NCBI GenBank assembly: GCA_016719295.1
Contig: JADKAF010000001.1
Span: forward strand, 3,224,001 to 3,288,000
Direction: 5' to 3'
Length of the DNA stretch: 64,000 nt
From: Planctomycetota bacterium
GTDB lineage: Bacteria > Planctomycetota > UBA1135 > JADKAF01
A program made the position numbers and the translations under genes. The number at the start of each line of letters is the position of its first letter. The stretch's first letter is position 1. Positions 9,886-18,647 of the stretch are shown piece after piece. The notes beneath the pieces were generated by a model. It was given only the letters and a program-made list of their open reading frames with translations, searched no databases and was not told where the DNA came from.

Positions 9886-10068
9886 CCCGGACGTACGGTG
9901 CCAGGAGCATTTTCATCGGGGTCGGAGACACCGATGCTGAGTTGCGGTCACCGGGGTCGGCGACCCGGGTGCAGAGTTGCTGTCACCGGGGTCGGCGACC
10001 CCGGCGCTGAGTTGCTGTCACCGGGGTCAGAGACCCCGGTGAAAAGTTCCTGGCACCGTACGTCCGGG
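9886..10068. repeat. Palindromic repeat cluster bounded by 21-bp inverted repeats
   Basis: A 183-bp intergenic element. Its outer ends, 9886-9906 and 10048-10068, are a perfect 21-bp inverted repeat. Inside are four 23-bp palindromes at 9914-9936, 9949-9971, 9984-10006 and 10019-10041, on an exact 35-bp period, separated by nearly identical 12-bp linkers of the form CTGAGTTGCTGT. The palindrome core is CCGGGGTC...GACCCCGG. This organisation resembles REP/BIME clusters mobilised by RAYT (Y1) transposases rather than a CRISPR. No transposase gene is adjacent. It lies between the end of a secreted-protein gene (9851) and an oxidoreductase start (10115). Confidence 0.9.
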
Positions 10069-10114
10069 CAGGCGAGAAACGAGGTCCATCGGAACGAAGC
10101 CCGAGGAGCCCTCG

Positions 10115-11410
10115 ATGAGCCGTCTGCCGTCTCGCCGCGTCTTCCTGCAGCACAGCCTCGCTGCCTCCGCCACTCTCTGGAGCGCGCCCGGCCTCTTCGC
10201 GCGCCGCCACGGTAGCTCGCTCGAGAAGTTGAATCTCGCCGTCATCGGCTGCGGCGGTCGCGGCGGCGACAACCTGAACGAGGTCGCGAGCGAGACGATC
10301 TTCGCGCTCTGCGATGTCGATGCCGGGAACCTCTCGCGCGCGACGCAGCGCTTCCCCGGAGCGAAGGAGTTCCGCGACTTCCGCAAGCTCTTCGAGCGCG
10401 GCGGCTTCGACGCGGTCGTGGTCTCGACGCCCGACCACACGCACTACCTGCCGAGCGCCCTGGCTCTCAAGCAAGGGCTGCATGTCTACTGCGAGAAGCC
10501 GCTCGCGTGGTCGATCGCCGAGGCGCGCGAGCTGCGCACCCTCGCGGCGCAGGCCGGGGTCGCGACGCAGATGGGCACGCAGATCCACGCCGGCGAGAAC
10601 TACCGCCGCGTGGTCGAGCTCGTGCGCGCGAACGTGCTCGGCGCGATCAAGGAAGTGCACGTCTGGTGTGGCAAGACGTGGTCCGGCGGCGAGCGCTCGA
10701 AGGAGACGCCCGCGGTTCCGGCGAACCTCGACTGGGAGCTCTGGCTCGGCCCCGCTCCCGCGCGGCCCTATCACCCCGACTACCACCCCGCCGGCTGGCG
10801 CCGCTGGTGGGAGTTCGGCGGCGGAACGCTCGGCGACATGGGCTGCCACTTCGTCGACCTCGCGTTCTGGGCGCTCGAGCTCGATCACCCGACGAAGGTG
10901 AGCGCGGACGGCCCCGAGCGCCACGCGGAGACGACGCCGCCGAACCTCCACGTCGCGTGGGACTTCCCCGCGCGCGGGAAGCGCGGCGCGCTGACGCTGC
11001 ATTGGTACGACACCGATCGCCGGCCGAAGCTCGTGCAGGAGAAGCAGGTGCCCGACTGGGGCAACGGCGTCCTCTTCGTCGGCGAGAAAGGCATGCTGCT
11101 GGCAGACTACGGACGCCTCCTCCTGCTGCCGGAAGCGCAGTGGAAGGACTTCACCGCTCCGGAGAAGAGCATCCCCGCTTCCGTCGGCCACCATCAGGAG
11201 TGGATCCGCGCCTGCAAGGGCGAGGGAGACCGACAGACCACCTGCTCGTTCGCCTACGCCGGGCTGCTCAGCGAGACGATCCTGCTCGGCAACGTTGCTT
11301 ACCGCGCCGGCAAGCCTATGAGCTGGGACCACGCGAAGCTCACTTCGCCCGATGTCCCCGAGGCGAACGCGTTCGTCGGCCGCGAGCCGCGCGCCGGATG
11401 GAAGCTCTGA
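10115..11410 (+). CDS. Gfo/Idh/MocA family oxidoreductase, Tat-exported
   Basis: NAD(P)-dependent oxidoreductase of 431 residues. The N-terminus carries a twin-arginine signal (SRRVFLQHSLAASATL), so the folded, cofactor-loaded enzyme is probably exported. The Rossmann motif LAVIGCGGRGG is at about residues 43-53; DHTHYLPSALALKQGLHV and CEKPLAWSIAEA are the family's EKP-region motifs, and the C-terminal Gfo/Idh/MocA alpha/beta domain follows (IHAGENYRRVVELVR, GDMGCHFVDLAFWAL). Planctomycetes have many such proteins, generally linked to sugar or glycoside turnover; the substrate cannot be told from sequence. A GAGGAG-like ribosome binding site lies about 10 bp before the ATG. The next gene starts 23 bp after the stop. 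Confidence 0.92.
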   Translation: MSRLPSRRVFLQHSLAASATLWSAPGLFARRHGSSLEKLNLAVIGCGGRGGDNLNEVASETIFALCDVDAGNLSRATQRFPGAKEFRDFRKLFERGGFDAVVVSTPDHTHYLPSALALKQGLHVYCEKPLAWSIAEARELRTLAAQAGVATQMGTQIHAGENYRRVVELVRANVLGAIKEVHVWCGKTWSGGERSKETPAVPANLDWELWLGPAPARPYHPDYHPAGWRRWWEFGGGTLGDMGCHFVDLAFWALELDHPTKVSADGPERHAETTPPNLHVAWDFPARGKRGALTLHWYDTDRRPKLVQEKQVPDWGNGVLFVGEKGMLLADYGRLLLLPEAQWKDFTAPEKSIPASVGHHQEWIRACKGEGDRQTTCSFAYAGLLSETILLGNVAYRAGKPMSWDHAKLTSPDVPEANAFVGREPRAGWKL

Positions 11411-11433
11411 TCCCCGCCCGTCTCCACTCGACC

Positions 11434-13080
11434 ATGCCTCACGCCGCCACCTCGCTCCTCCGCCGCTCCGTCGGCGCGCTCCTCGTCGTCGCCTGCGCGA
11501 GTGAACCGCTCGAAGCGCAGATCGTCGGCCTCGAGATCACCAACGAGAAGCTCCTGAAGACGCTGAAGCCGCGCCTCGTCGAGCGCGGCGGCAAGCTCAT
11601 CCTGCTGGGCCAGGTGCTGAGCGGCCTCGAGGTCGACCTCACCAAGAACCCGCCGATGATCACGCGGCCGGCGAACGTGGAGTCGATCGTGCTCCTCGTC
11701 CCCGATCCCGCGAAGCCCGAGCTCGAGCTCACGCGCACGAACAAGAAGGGCGAGCGCACGCTCACCAACAAGAAGTTCGAGCTCGCGGTCTCGATCAAGG
11801 AGATCGGCGCGCACTACCACCTCGTCTTCCCCTACCAGAGCTGCGAAGGCCTGCGCGAGGAGTACCTGCGCAAGAAGGCGAACCTGCTCGAGCTGGAGGC
11901 GGAGCTCAACGCGATCGCCCTCGGCGCTCCCGAGTGGTTCCCCGCGCATCGCCGCTATCTCACGCAGGTCGAGGGCCTGATCGGCTGGCTGGAGAACACG
12001 ATCTATCCCGAGGCCGCGCGGCTCCTCGAGAAGGACCTGAAGAAGCGCCTCGAGAAGGCGGCGAAGGAGTCCTCCACGCAGCGCTTCGAGTCGGCGAAGT
12101 CGACGCTGAAGGAGAGCCCGGTCCCCGAGAAGCTGGACGCCGCGGCGAAGAGCTTCGGCGCGCCGCCTTCGTTCTTCGGCGCCGAGACGCGCCATCTCCG
12201 CGCGTTCGCGCACGCCGGCATCTCGAAGTCCGAGATCGAGAACGGCCTCGTCACGGGCGAGCGCATCGTCGAGGGCTTCCGCGCCGCGATCATCGATCCG
12301 ACGCTCGGTCCCGACGAGGTCGACCCCATCCCGGAGAAGCTCTTCCAGGAGTACTTCCTCCTCCCGAACGACGTGCCGCTCTCGGTGCGCTACTTCGAGG
12401 AGTACTACGGGAAGAGCTACGGCAACGACAGCAACCGCCAGCGCCGCATCGACGCCGCGGGCCAAGGCGCGCGCGGCGCGTTCGGCGTCGACTTCCTCGA
12501 GTTCTGGCGCTTCGATCAGGACTTCGAGGGCATCGTCGCGCATCGCCTGGGCCACGCGCTCTCTTCGCTCGCCTTCGCGCGCGGCGGCCACAACCTCCCC
12601 GCGTGGCTCGAGGAGGGCATGGCCTACTGGACCTCGTACGAGTTCATCGCGCACAACACAGTGACCTGCATCGCCTTCGCGCTGCCCTCGACCTACGAGA
12701 AGCGCAGCACCGAGAAGGAAGGCCTGAAGCCCATCGAGGAAGGCATGCGCGCCGCGTTCAACTCGCTTGCGCTGAGCGACGGTCCGCCGATGGGCACGCT
12801 CCTCCGCATGAAGCTCGTCGAGATGGACGCGCCCGCGCTCGCGAAGTCCTGGAGCGTCGTCGACTGGATCCTCGCCGAGCATCGCCTGAAGGCGCGCGCG
12901 CTCTTCTCCGCCGCGTGCGCGGCCTCGAAGGACGAGCGCACCGACCTCGAGGCCTGGCGGCCGAAGCTAGGCGAAGTGCTCGGCGTGCCGGCCGGCACCG
13001 ATGCCTACAAGGTGATGGAGGAGAGCTGGCGCGCGTATGCGCAGGTCGGGCAGCAGCAGGGTGGGGCGACGCGTCGCTGA
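11434..13080 (+). CDS. Exported protein with degenerate gluzincin peptidase domain
   Basis: Exported protein of 548 residues; the ATG at 11434 gives a signal peptide (LLRRSVGALLVVACAS...EAQ), whereas longer in-frame extensions run into the upstream oxidoreductase. Residues 25-130 are beta-rich and a helical, charged segment occupies about 130-220. Around residue 370 is HRLGH, then about 17 residues later WLEEGMAYW. In peptidase-MA-like gluzincins the pattern is HExxH followed by a Glu in a WLxEG context. Here spacing and the second Glu are kept but the catalytic Glu of HExxH is Arg, so it is probably an inactive binding relative. It may form an operon with the oxidoreductase 23 bp upstream. 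Function unknown. Confidence 0.75.
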   Translation: MPHAATSLLRRSVGALLVVACASEPLEAQIVGLEITNEKLLKTLKPRLVERGGKLILLGQVLSGLEVDLTKNPPMITRPANVESIVLLVPDPAKPELELTRTNKKGERTLTNKKFELAVSIKEIGAHYHLVFPYQSCEGLREEYLRKKANLLELEAELNAIALGAPEWFPAHRRYLTQVEGLIGWLENTIYPEAARLLEKDLKKRLEKAAKESSTQRFESAKSTLKESPVPEKLDAAAKSFGAPPSFFGAETRHLRAFAHAGISKSEIENGLVTGERIVEGFRAAIIDPTLGPDEVDPIPEKLFQEYFLLPNDVPLSVRYFEEYYGKSYGNDSNRQRRIDAAGQGARGAFGVDFLEFWRFDQDFEGIVAHRLGHALSSLAFARGGHNLPAWLEEGMAYWTSYEFIAHNTVTCIAFALPSTYEKRSTEKEGLKPIEEGMRAAFNSLALSDGPPMGTLLRMKLVEMDAPALAKSWSVVDWILAEHRLKARALFSAACAASKDERTDLEAWRPKLGEVLGVPAGTDAYKVMEESWRAYAQVGQQQGGATRR

Positions 13081-13204
13081 GACGCTCGGCGCGTCGACGC
13101 CGTTCTCTCGAGAACTGGCGCCGGCGCGCAGCGTACGGCGTAGCATGGGACGCAAGCATGCGCGCAACTCTCCGCGCGCATCGCCGGCCCCAGAGTCGCG
13201 AACC

Positions 13205-14818
13205 ATGCTCCGAACCGCCTTCCGCCCCGCGCAGCGTCCCGCCCTCCTCGCGTCCTTCCTCTGCGCTTCGTCCGCGCTCGCGCTGAGCGCCCGCGCCGAA
13301 GAGCTGCCCCAGCTCTGGCGTACCCACGCCGCCCCGCCCGCAGCGACGCTCGAATGGATCGCGGAGCAGCAGCACGCGCATCCCGCATTCGGCGCGGCGC
13401 ACGCGATCGAGCTCGATCTCGCGGTGTTGGAGTCGCTGATCGCGGCCCCCGAGCGACCGCTGGGCGTCGCTGTCGAGCTCGGCGCGGAGCGACTCGAGCT
13501 CGTGCTCGAGCGGAGCGAGCTGCAGCCGCTCTATCGCGTCTTCCGCGGGCATCGCGTCGGCAGCGAGGATCGCTGCGCGTTCGTCGTGAGCTCGGACGGG
13601 ATCGCGTCGGGTTGGCTCGAGCACGGAGAACGGCGCTTCGCGCTCGCGCAGCACGGCGCCAGTGCGACGCACCTCGTTCGCGAAGTTCGAGAAGCGCAGC
13701 TGCGCCCGTGTGGCTGCGGCGCCGAGCACGAGGTCGTGGACGAGCTCCACGTCGCGAGTAACGAGCCGGAGAGCATCCCCGCCGTCACGATCGACGTGAT
13801 CGCCTTCTTCACGCCCGCCGCGCGCCGCACGCAGGGCAGCGCTTCCGCTCTCGCCTCCGTCATCGCCGGCGACATCGAGCGCGCGAACGAGGCGAATCTC
13901 CGCGCCAACGTCGACCTGCGCTTCCGTCTCGTCCACGCACGCGAGACGAGCTACGTCGAGGACGGGACGAGCAACGACCTAGCGCGCTTTCGCTCGACCA
14001 ACGACGGCGTGATGGACGAGGTGCACGGCCTCCGCAACCAGTACGGCGCCGACCTCTGCACCTTGATCACCGACTTCTCGAGCCAGTTCTGCGGCGTCGC
14101 TTATCTCATGACCTCGCCGGGCAGCGGCTTCCGCTCCTCCGCGTTCAGCGTGAACGTGCGCTCCTGTCTCGGCGGCACGGTCGTCGCGCACGAGATGGGC
14201 CACAACCTGGGCTGCGCGCACGATCGCCAGAACGCGAACCGGGGCGCCTACTCCTACTCCTTCGGCTACCGCACTCCCGATTCGGCGTGGCGCACGGTGA
14301 TGTCGTACACCCCGGGTGCCAGCGTCACGACCTGGTCGAATCCGACGGTCGTGCACCAAGGCCAGGCGATGGGCACGGCGACGGAGGACAACGCGCGCTC
14401 CATCCGCAACACGATGCGCATCACCGCGGCCTTCACCGCGCAGCAGATCCTCGACGCTTGGGTCCTCGACGGCGGCGTTCCGACCGGCTTCGGGCTCGTG
14501 CCGATCCTCCAGGCCGCGGGCTTCGCGAACGGATTGGAAGCCCCCACGCTCCGCTTCGCCGCAGCACCCAACGGCGCCCCCGGCGCGCTGGTGATTGGCC
14601 TCGTGGAGGCGCGCCAGCCCTTCTTCGGCGGCACCCTGATCCCCGCGCTGCAGCTCCCGATCCCGATCACCGGCAGCTTCTTCGCGACGACGGGCGACAT
14701 CTCTTCCCTACTCACGCTGCCCAGCGGCACCGAGCTCTGGTTGCAGGCGCTCTTCCTCGATCCGCTGGCGGCGCAGGGCGTCGCGATGAGCCACGGGCTC
14801 TATGTGCGCCGCCCTTGA
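13205..14818 (+). CDS. Secreted reprolysin-like zinc metallopeptidase
   Basis: Secreted metzincin protease of 537 residues, started at 13205 to give a signal peptide ending near ARAEE (about residue 30). A propeptide-like region runs to about residue 195; its segment LRPCGCGAEH could be a cysteine-switch-like inhibitor. The catalytic domain (about 195-405) has the zinc motif HEMGHNLGCAH at 329-339, i.e. HExxHxxGxxH with all ligands, and a Met-turn VMSY at about 365-368. This fits the reprolysin-like M12 families (PF13582/PF13583). The C-terminal 100 residues are a beta-rich module like those of other secreted proteins in this window. A hairpin with a T run follows at 14902. Confidence 0.9.
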   Translation: MLRTAFRPAQRPALLASFLCASSALALSARAEELPQLWRTHAAPPAATLEWIAEQQHAHPAFGAAHAIELDLAVLESLIAAPERPLGVAVELGAERLELVLERSELQPLYRVFRGHRVGSEDRCAFVVSSDGIASGWLEHGERRFALAQHGASATHLVREVREAQLRPCGCGAEHEVVDELHVASNEPESIPAVTIDVIAFFTPAARRTQGSASALASVIAGDIERANEANLRANVDLRFRLVHARETSYVEDGTSNDLARFRSTNDGVMDEVHGLRNQYGADLCTLITDFSSQFCGVAYLMTSPGSGFRSSAFSVNVRSCLGGTVVAHEMGHNLGCAHDRQNANRGAYSYSFGYRTPDSAWRTVMSYTPGASVTTWSNPTVVHQGQAMGTATEDNARSIRNTMRITAAFTAQQILDAWVLDGGVPTGFGLVPILQAAGFANGLEAPTLRFAAAPNGAPGALVIGLVEARQPFFGGTLIPALQLPIPITGSFFATTGDISSLLTLPSGTELWLQALFLDPLAAQGVAMSHGLYVRRP

Positions 14819-14901
14819 GCGAGCAGGGGTCGCGCGTCGCGCTCGCATCGCGGGACGTCTCTCTCGGGACGTCGATGAGGTCACGAGCCGCTCGATCCGA
14901 T

Positions 14902-14924
14902 CCGCCGGACGGCGGTGGGTTTTT
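14902..14924 (+). terminator. Intrinsic terminator after the metallopeptidase gene
   Basis: CCGCC at 14902-14906 pairs with GGCGG at 14911-14915 around a 4-nt loop, followed by TGGG and five Ts at 14920-14924. It lies 84 bp past the metallopeptidase stop. It is one of the few places in this GC-rich window with a stem followed by a T run. Confidence 0.6.
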
Positions 14925-15055
14925 GCGCACTTCTAGAACTCGAGGTTCACGCTCACTTCACCCTCGACACGCCTTCGATTCAGCAGCGACGGAGAGACTC
15001 GGGAGTTGCGCGCTCGCGATCACGCGGCGCCGATCCCCTTGCTCGAGACCCTCGC

Positions 15056-16192
15056 ATGCATTCCCACCGCTTCCTCTCCGCCGCCCTCTGCGCCGCGCTC
15101 GGCGCCAGCACGGCGTCCGCTCAGTTCCACCTCTCCGAGATCCTGGTCGATCTGCCTGGCACCGATAACGGGCAGGAGGCGATCGAGCTCCGCGGCGCGC
15201 CAAATGCGTCGCTCGCCGGCTGGGGCATCCTGATGCTCGACGGCGACACGACGGCGTCGGGCACCGTCGATCAAGCGCTCGATCTCGGCGCGTTCTCCAC
15301 CGGCGCGAACGGCCTCTTCCTCTGGCGCGATGCGGCGACGGTGCTGCTGCCCGCTCCGGACGCGGCGACCACGTTGAACATCGCGGACTTCAGCCCCGAC
15401 ATCGAGAACGGCACGATCACCTTCCTCCTCGGCTTCGGCACGCTGCCGGCCGTGAACACCGACTTCGATGCCGGCAACGACGGCACGCTCGATGGCCCGA
15501 TCCCGGGGTTCACCGTGGTCGATGCGGTGAGCACCACCGATGGCGGCACGAGCGATTCGGTGTACGCCGATGAGTTTCCCGGCGGCTTCGTCTTCCCGCG
15601 CTCGAACTTCACGCCGGACACGATCTTCCGCTGCGAAGACGAGCTGGGGCAACCGCTCTGCTGGGGCGCCGCTGACGTGCTCGGCACGACCCCTGGTCCT
15701 TACGCTTTCGACTTCGCCCTCGGCGAGGTCTACGGCGGCACCTCGCTCGGCTTCGGCCCGCAGGACGCGAGCCCTGGCAATGCCAACGCGCGCATCTCAC
15801 TCTGCTCCGACTCGCAGGGCTTCATGCTGGTCCTCGGCGGGACGCAGAACCTCCTGCTCGACGCCGGAGCGGCTCGAGCCGGGCAGACCTACTTCGTCCT
15901 CGGCAGCGTCAGCGGCACGACGCCCGGCCTGCCCTTCGGAGCGTTCACGCTGCCGCTGAACTTCGATCCGTACTTCGAGTTCACGTTGATCGTGCCGAAC
16001 GCGCCGACGCTCTTCCCGAGCCTCGGCACCCTCGATGGCAACGGACGCGCGAACGTCGCGTTCTCGGTGCCGCCCGGCGCGGTGTTCCTGCCCGCGACGA
16101 TCGTCGCGCACCACGCGTTCCTGGTGCTGGACTTCAGCACGGGCAGCGTGACCTTCGCCTCGACGCCGGCGAGCGTCGAGCTGCGCTTCTGA
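15056..16192 (+). CDS. Secreted lamin-tail-like domain protein
   Basis: Secreted protein of 378 residues; the ATG at 15056 starts a signal peptide (MHSHRFLSAALCAALG...ASAQ). Mature residues 22-170 begin FHLSEILVDLPGTDNGQEAI and contain IELRGAPNASLAGWGILML, the hallmark of LTD/lamin-tail-like domains that open many bacterial surface proteins. The C-terminal 110 residues (TYFVLGSVSGTTPG, LPLNFDPYFEFTLIVPN, SLGTLDGNGRANVAFSVP) closely match the C-terminus of the secreted protein at 62296-63969, although the N-terminal parts are unrelated. The shared tail is discussed in the findings. No catalytic residues recognised. Confidence 0.8.
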   Translation: MHSHRFLSAALCAALGASTASAQFHLSEILVDLPGTDNGQEAIELRGAPNASLAGWGILMLDGDTTASGTVDQALDLGAFSTGANGLFLWRDAATVLLPAPDAATTLNIADFSPDIENGTITFLLGFGTLPAVNTDFDAGNDGTLDGPIPGFTVVDAVSTTDGGTSDSVYADEFPGGFVFPRSNFTPDTIFRCEDELGQPLCWGAADVLGTTPGPYAFDFALGEVYGGTSLGFGPQDASPGNANARISLCSDSQGFMLVLGGTQNLLLDAGAARAGQTYFVLGSVSGTTPGLPFGAFTLPLNFDPYFEFTLIVPNAPTLFPSLGTLDGNGRANVAFSVPPGAVFLPATIVAHHAFLVLDFSTGSVTFASTPASVELRF

Positions 16193-16223
16193 TCGTTGCA
16201 AGTGCGCGCGTGGAGCTCGTCGC

Positions 16224-17024
16224 TCAGCCGAGGAGCTCGAGCTCCGCGCGCACCGGCACGAGCCCGTGCTCGGCCGCCTTCTGCCCGAAGAGCCGAAGGC
16301 CATCGAGCACGCCGGGCCGCTCGAGATCCCACGAGCACGCGCGCATCAGATAGTCGCGCACGCCCTCGATCGGCAGCGCGAGCTCGCGCGCCGCGCGCTG
16401 CACGAGCGACTCCAAGCGCTCGACGCCGCGGTCGCGCGCGGCGCGCAAGCGCTGCGGCAGATCGCCGAGCTCCGCCCCCGGGCGCACGACCCACACGGCG
16501 AACACGAACGGCAGGCCCGTGCGCTCGCGCCAGAGGGTCGCCAAGTCGTAGTTCCATTGCACACCGCGCGGCAGCGGAGCGGCGCCGAGCGTATAGCGCA
16601 GGGCCGCGTCGCCGATCTGCAGGAAGGCGTCGGCGTCGGCGCACGCAGGATCCTCGCCCACGGCGAGCGGGAGGAAGCGACACGCCGGACGCTCGCGCTC
16701 CGAGAGCAGGATGTGCGAGAGCGCTTGTCCGGTGCGGCTCGCGGGATCCCACGCGAGCGAGCGGACCTCCTCGAAGGGCACGCGCGAAAAGAGCTGGACG
16801 CTCATCACGCGCTCCTCGGCCACGATGCCCGGGCCGCGCACACAGGCCGTGCCCGGCGTGCGGAAGAGCTCGATCGTGGACGCCAGCGCGACGTCGAGCT
16901 CGCCGCGGCGCAAGCGCTCGATCAGGAGCGAAGGCACCTCGAGCAGCACCTCCTCGTGCTCCGCGAGCGGCTCGACCAGCGGACGGCCGACGAGGAAGGG
17001 GACGCTGCCGATGCGGGGAGCCAA
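16224..17024 (-). CDS. mqnA: Chorismate dehydratase MqnA, menaquinone synthesis
   Basis: Cytosolic enzyme of 266 residues that dehydrates chorismate to 3-[(1-carboxyvinyl)oxy]benzoate, the first step of the futalosine route to menaquinone. The N-terminus RIGSVPFLVGRPL matches the family signature, as do DVALASTIELFR, DPASRTGQALSHILL, FLQIGDAAL and YDLATLWRERTGLPFVFAVW (shown here as separate stretches). The solute-binding-like fold length of about 260-280 fits. The start is TTG at 17024, with GAGGT six bases upstream and no better ATG in frame. It is 75 bp downstream of the PQQ-propeller gene on the same strand. The other mqn genes are not in this window. Confidence 0.92.
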   Translation of the reverse strand: MAPRIGSVPFLVGRPLVEPLAEHEEVLLEVPSLLIERLRRGELDVALASTIELFRTPGTACVRGPGIVAEERVMSVQLFSRVPFEEVRSLAWDPASRTGQALSHILLSERERPACRFLPLAVGEDPACADADAFLQIGDAALRYTLGAAPLPRGVQWNYDLATLWRERTGLPFVFAVWVVRPGAELGDLPQRLRAARDRGVERLESLVQRAARELALPIEGVRDYLMRACSWDLERPGVLDGLRLFGQKAAEHGLVPVRAELELLG

Positions 17025-17099
17025 GTCGCGACCTCGGGTGGGGGAACGCCGAGGCCGGATCTTATGCGCGGTGCTCCGCTCTTTCCCAGGTCGAGAGCT

Positions 17100-18395
17100 C
17101 TACTTCCAAGCGAAGCAGGAGAGCGCCTTCAGCTCGCGGATCACGAGCAGGCCGTCGACCGCGGCGAGGTGCGCCCAGCTCTCGGCTTCGACCAGCGGCA
17201 GCTCGTCGATCACCGTGTAGGCCTCGGGGTTCGCCTCGAGCAAGCGCAGCTCGCCGTCGTTCGAGAGCGCCAGGATGCGGCGGCCCTGCGCGATGAGCGA
17301 CCAGTACTCGTTGCCGGTGGGGCCCGAGGTCCAGCGTTCCTCACCATCGGCGAGGCGCACGCAGGTGAAGCGATTGGCGCGCGTGAAGTAGTAAGCGTGC
17401 CCGTCGACGACGACCGGCGAGCACATGTAGCCCTGGATCTTGTTCTGCCAGACGGGCGCCGCGGTGAAGCCGCCGTCGGCCGCGCCGATCTTCACGAGCT
17501 GCGACTTGCCGCCGTACGGCGCCGTGAAGACCCCGTCCTCGCCCACGATCTGCGGGGTCAGGATGTTCATGCCGCGGAAGCTCGGGATCTCGAGGCTCCA
17601 GAGCGACTTGCCTTCCGCGGGATCGACGCCGTGGAGCTGCGTGCGCGAGAGCACCACGAGCTGCTGCTTGCCCGCGAGCTGCGCCAGGACCGGCGAGGAG
17701 AACGCGGAGCCGTTCATGCCGCCGCCGTCGCGCATGCTGCGCCAAACCACCTTCCCGGTCTGCTTCTCGATCTTCGCGAGCCCCTCGCCAGCCTGCGCGT
17801 AGAGGTGCTCGCCGACGACGAGCGGCGAGCAGACGAAGCCGAAGTCGGGGAGCTTCGTCTTCAGCTGCTCGGGGAAGTCGAGGCGCCAGCGGATCTCACC
17901 GCTCGCGGCGTCGAGGCACACCAAGACATCGCGCATGCCGCCTACGTAGAGGTTATGGCCATCGAAGGCGGGCGACGAGCGCACCCACGAGCCGTTCCGC
18001 GCGGCGAAGAAGGGCACAGTCATCGCGCCCTTCCACGAGGCCTGCCAGAGCAGCTTGCCGTCAGCGCGGGAGAAGGCCTTCACGACCTCCTCCTCCTCGT
18101 TCTTCGTCTCGACCGTGAACACTGCCGTCTCGGACACGACCGGCGAGGCGTAGCTCTTGTCGAGCTCCACGCGCCACAGCCGCTTCACGTTCTCCGTGTT
18201 CAGGCGCTCGGGCCAGGCCGCGCCGCGGAAGTGCCCGTCGCGCGCGGGGCCGCGCCACTGGGGCCAGGTCGCGCCGTCCGAGCGCTCGGCCGCCGGAGCG
18301 GAAGGGGCGGCGGCGAGCTCCTGGCCGGGGAGGACGCGCGGGGCGGCGAGCGCCAGAGCGAGGACGAGCGGGGCGACGGGGGCGGAGAGGTGCAT
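17100..18395 (-). CDS. Secreted PQQ-like beta-propeller protein
   Basis: Exported protein of 431 residues; the ATG at 18395 opens a signal peptide (HLSAPVAPLVLALALAAP). The rest is a PQQ/pyrrolo-quinoline-quinone-like propeller related to BamB and quinoprotein dehydrogenases: WPQWRGPARDGHF near residue 45 is the standard opening of planctomycete members, and blades recur as LVCLDAASGEIRWRLDFP, LAKIEKQTGKVVWRS, LHGVDPAEGKSLWSLEIP and TCVRLADGEERWTSGPTG. No quinone-binding Cys pair was found, so a scaffold or binding role is likelier than a dehydrogenase. It is transcribed divergently from the SBBP protein across 252 bp, which should hold both promoters; no specific promoter motif could be assigned. 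Confidence 0.88.
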   Translation of the reverse strand: MHLSAPVAPLVLALALAAPRVLPGQELAAAPSAPAAERSDGATWPQWRGPARDGHFRGAAWPERLNTENVKRLWRVELDKSYASPVVSETAVFTVETKNEEEEVVKAFSRADGKLLWQASWKGAMTVPFFAARNGSWVRSSPAFDGHNLYVGGMRDVLVCLDAASGEIRWRLDFPEQLKTKLPDFGFVCSPLVVGEHLYAQAGEGLAKIEKQTGKVVWRSMRDGGGMNGSAFSSPVLAQLAGKQQLVVLSRTQLHGVDPAEGKSLWSLEIPSFRGMNILTPQIVGEDGVFTAPYGGKSQLVKIGAADGGFTAAPVWQNKIQGYMCSPVVVDGHAYYFTRANRFTCVRLADGEERWTSGPTGNEYWSLIAQGRRILALSNDGELRLLEANPEAYTVIDELPLVEAESWAHLAAVDGLLVIRELKALSCFAWK

Positions 18396-18647
18396 CGAGT
18401 CCTCGAGGGCGAGCGGAGAGAGCTGCGGCAGAGGCGCGCACGGCGATCGCCCTTCGCGCCGGGCTCGGGAGCGGATGCGGCGGCGGGGATCCCGGCGGCC
18501 AGGGAACTTCTGCCCGCGAACGCCCACAGTAGCCCCTTCGGGAACTCGCGCCACACCGCCCCTTCGCGAGGAACGGTGGTGCCGCGTATGCTCTCGCCCC
18601 CCTCCCTGGAGGGCAGCCGCCCCCCACTTCCTCGTTCGAGGCCCTGC

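Noticed and set aside
9914..10041. CRISPR array from the regular 35-bp period
   Set aside because: The spacers would be only 12 bp and nearly identical, the repeats are themselves palindromes bounded by inverted repeats, and there are no cas genes.
10507..13080. An 857-codon gene extending into the oxidoreductase
   Set aside because: The added 300 codons overlap the Gfo/Idh/MocA gene in another frame and are Arg-rich; the signal peptide at 11434 marks the true start.
16266..18647. A very long plus-strand frame (about 790 codons) ahead of the SBBP gene
   Set aside because: It lies antisense to mqnA and the PQQ-propeller gene, is Arg/Glu/Ala-rich without recognisable domains, and is explained by high GC at third positions of the genes on the other strand. 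The real gene starts at 18648 with a signal peptide.
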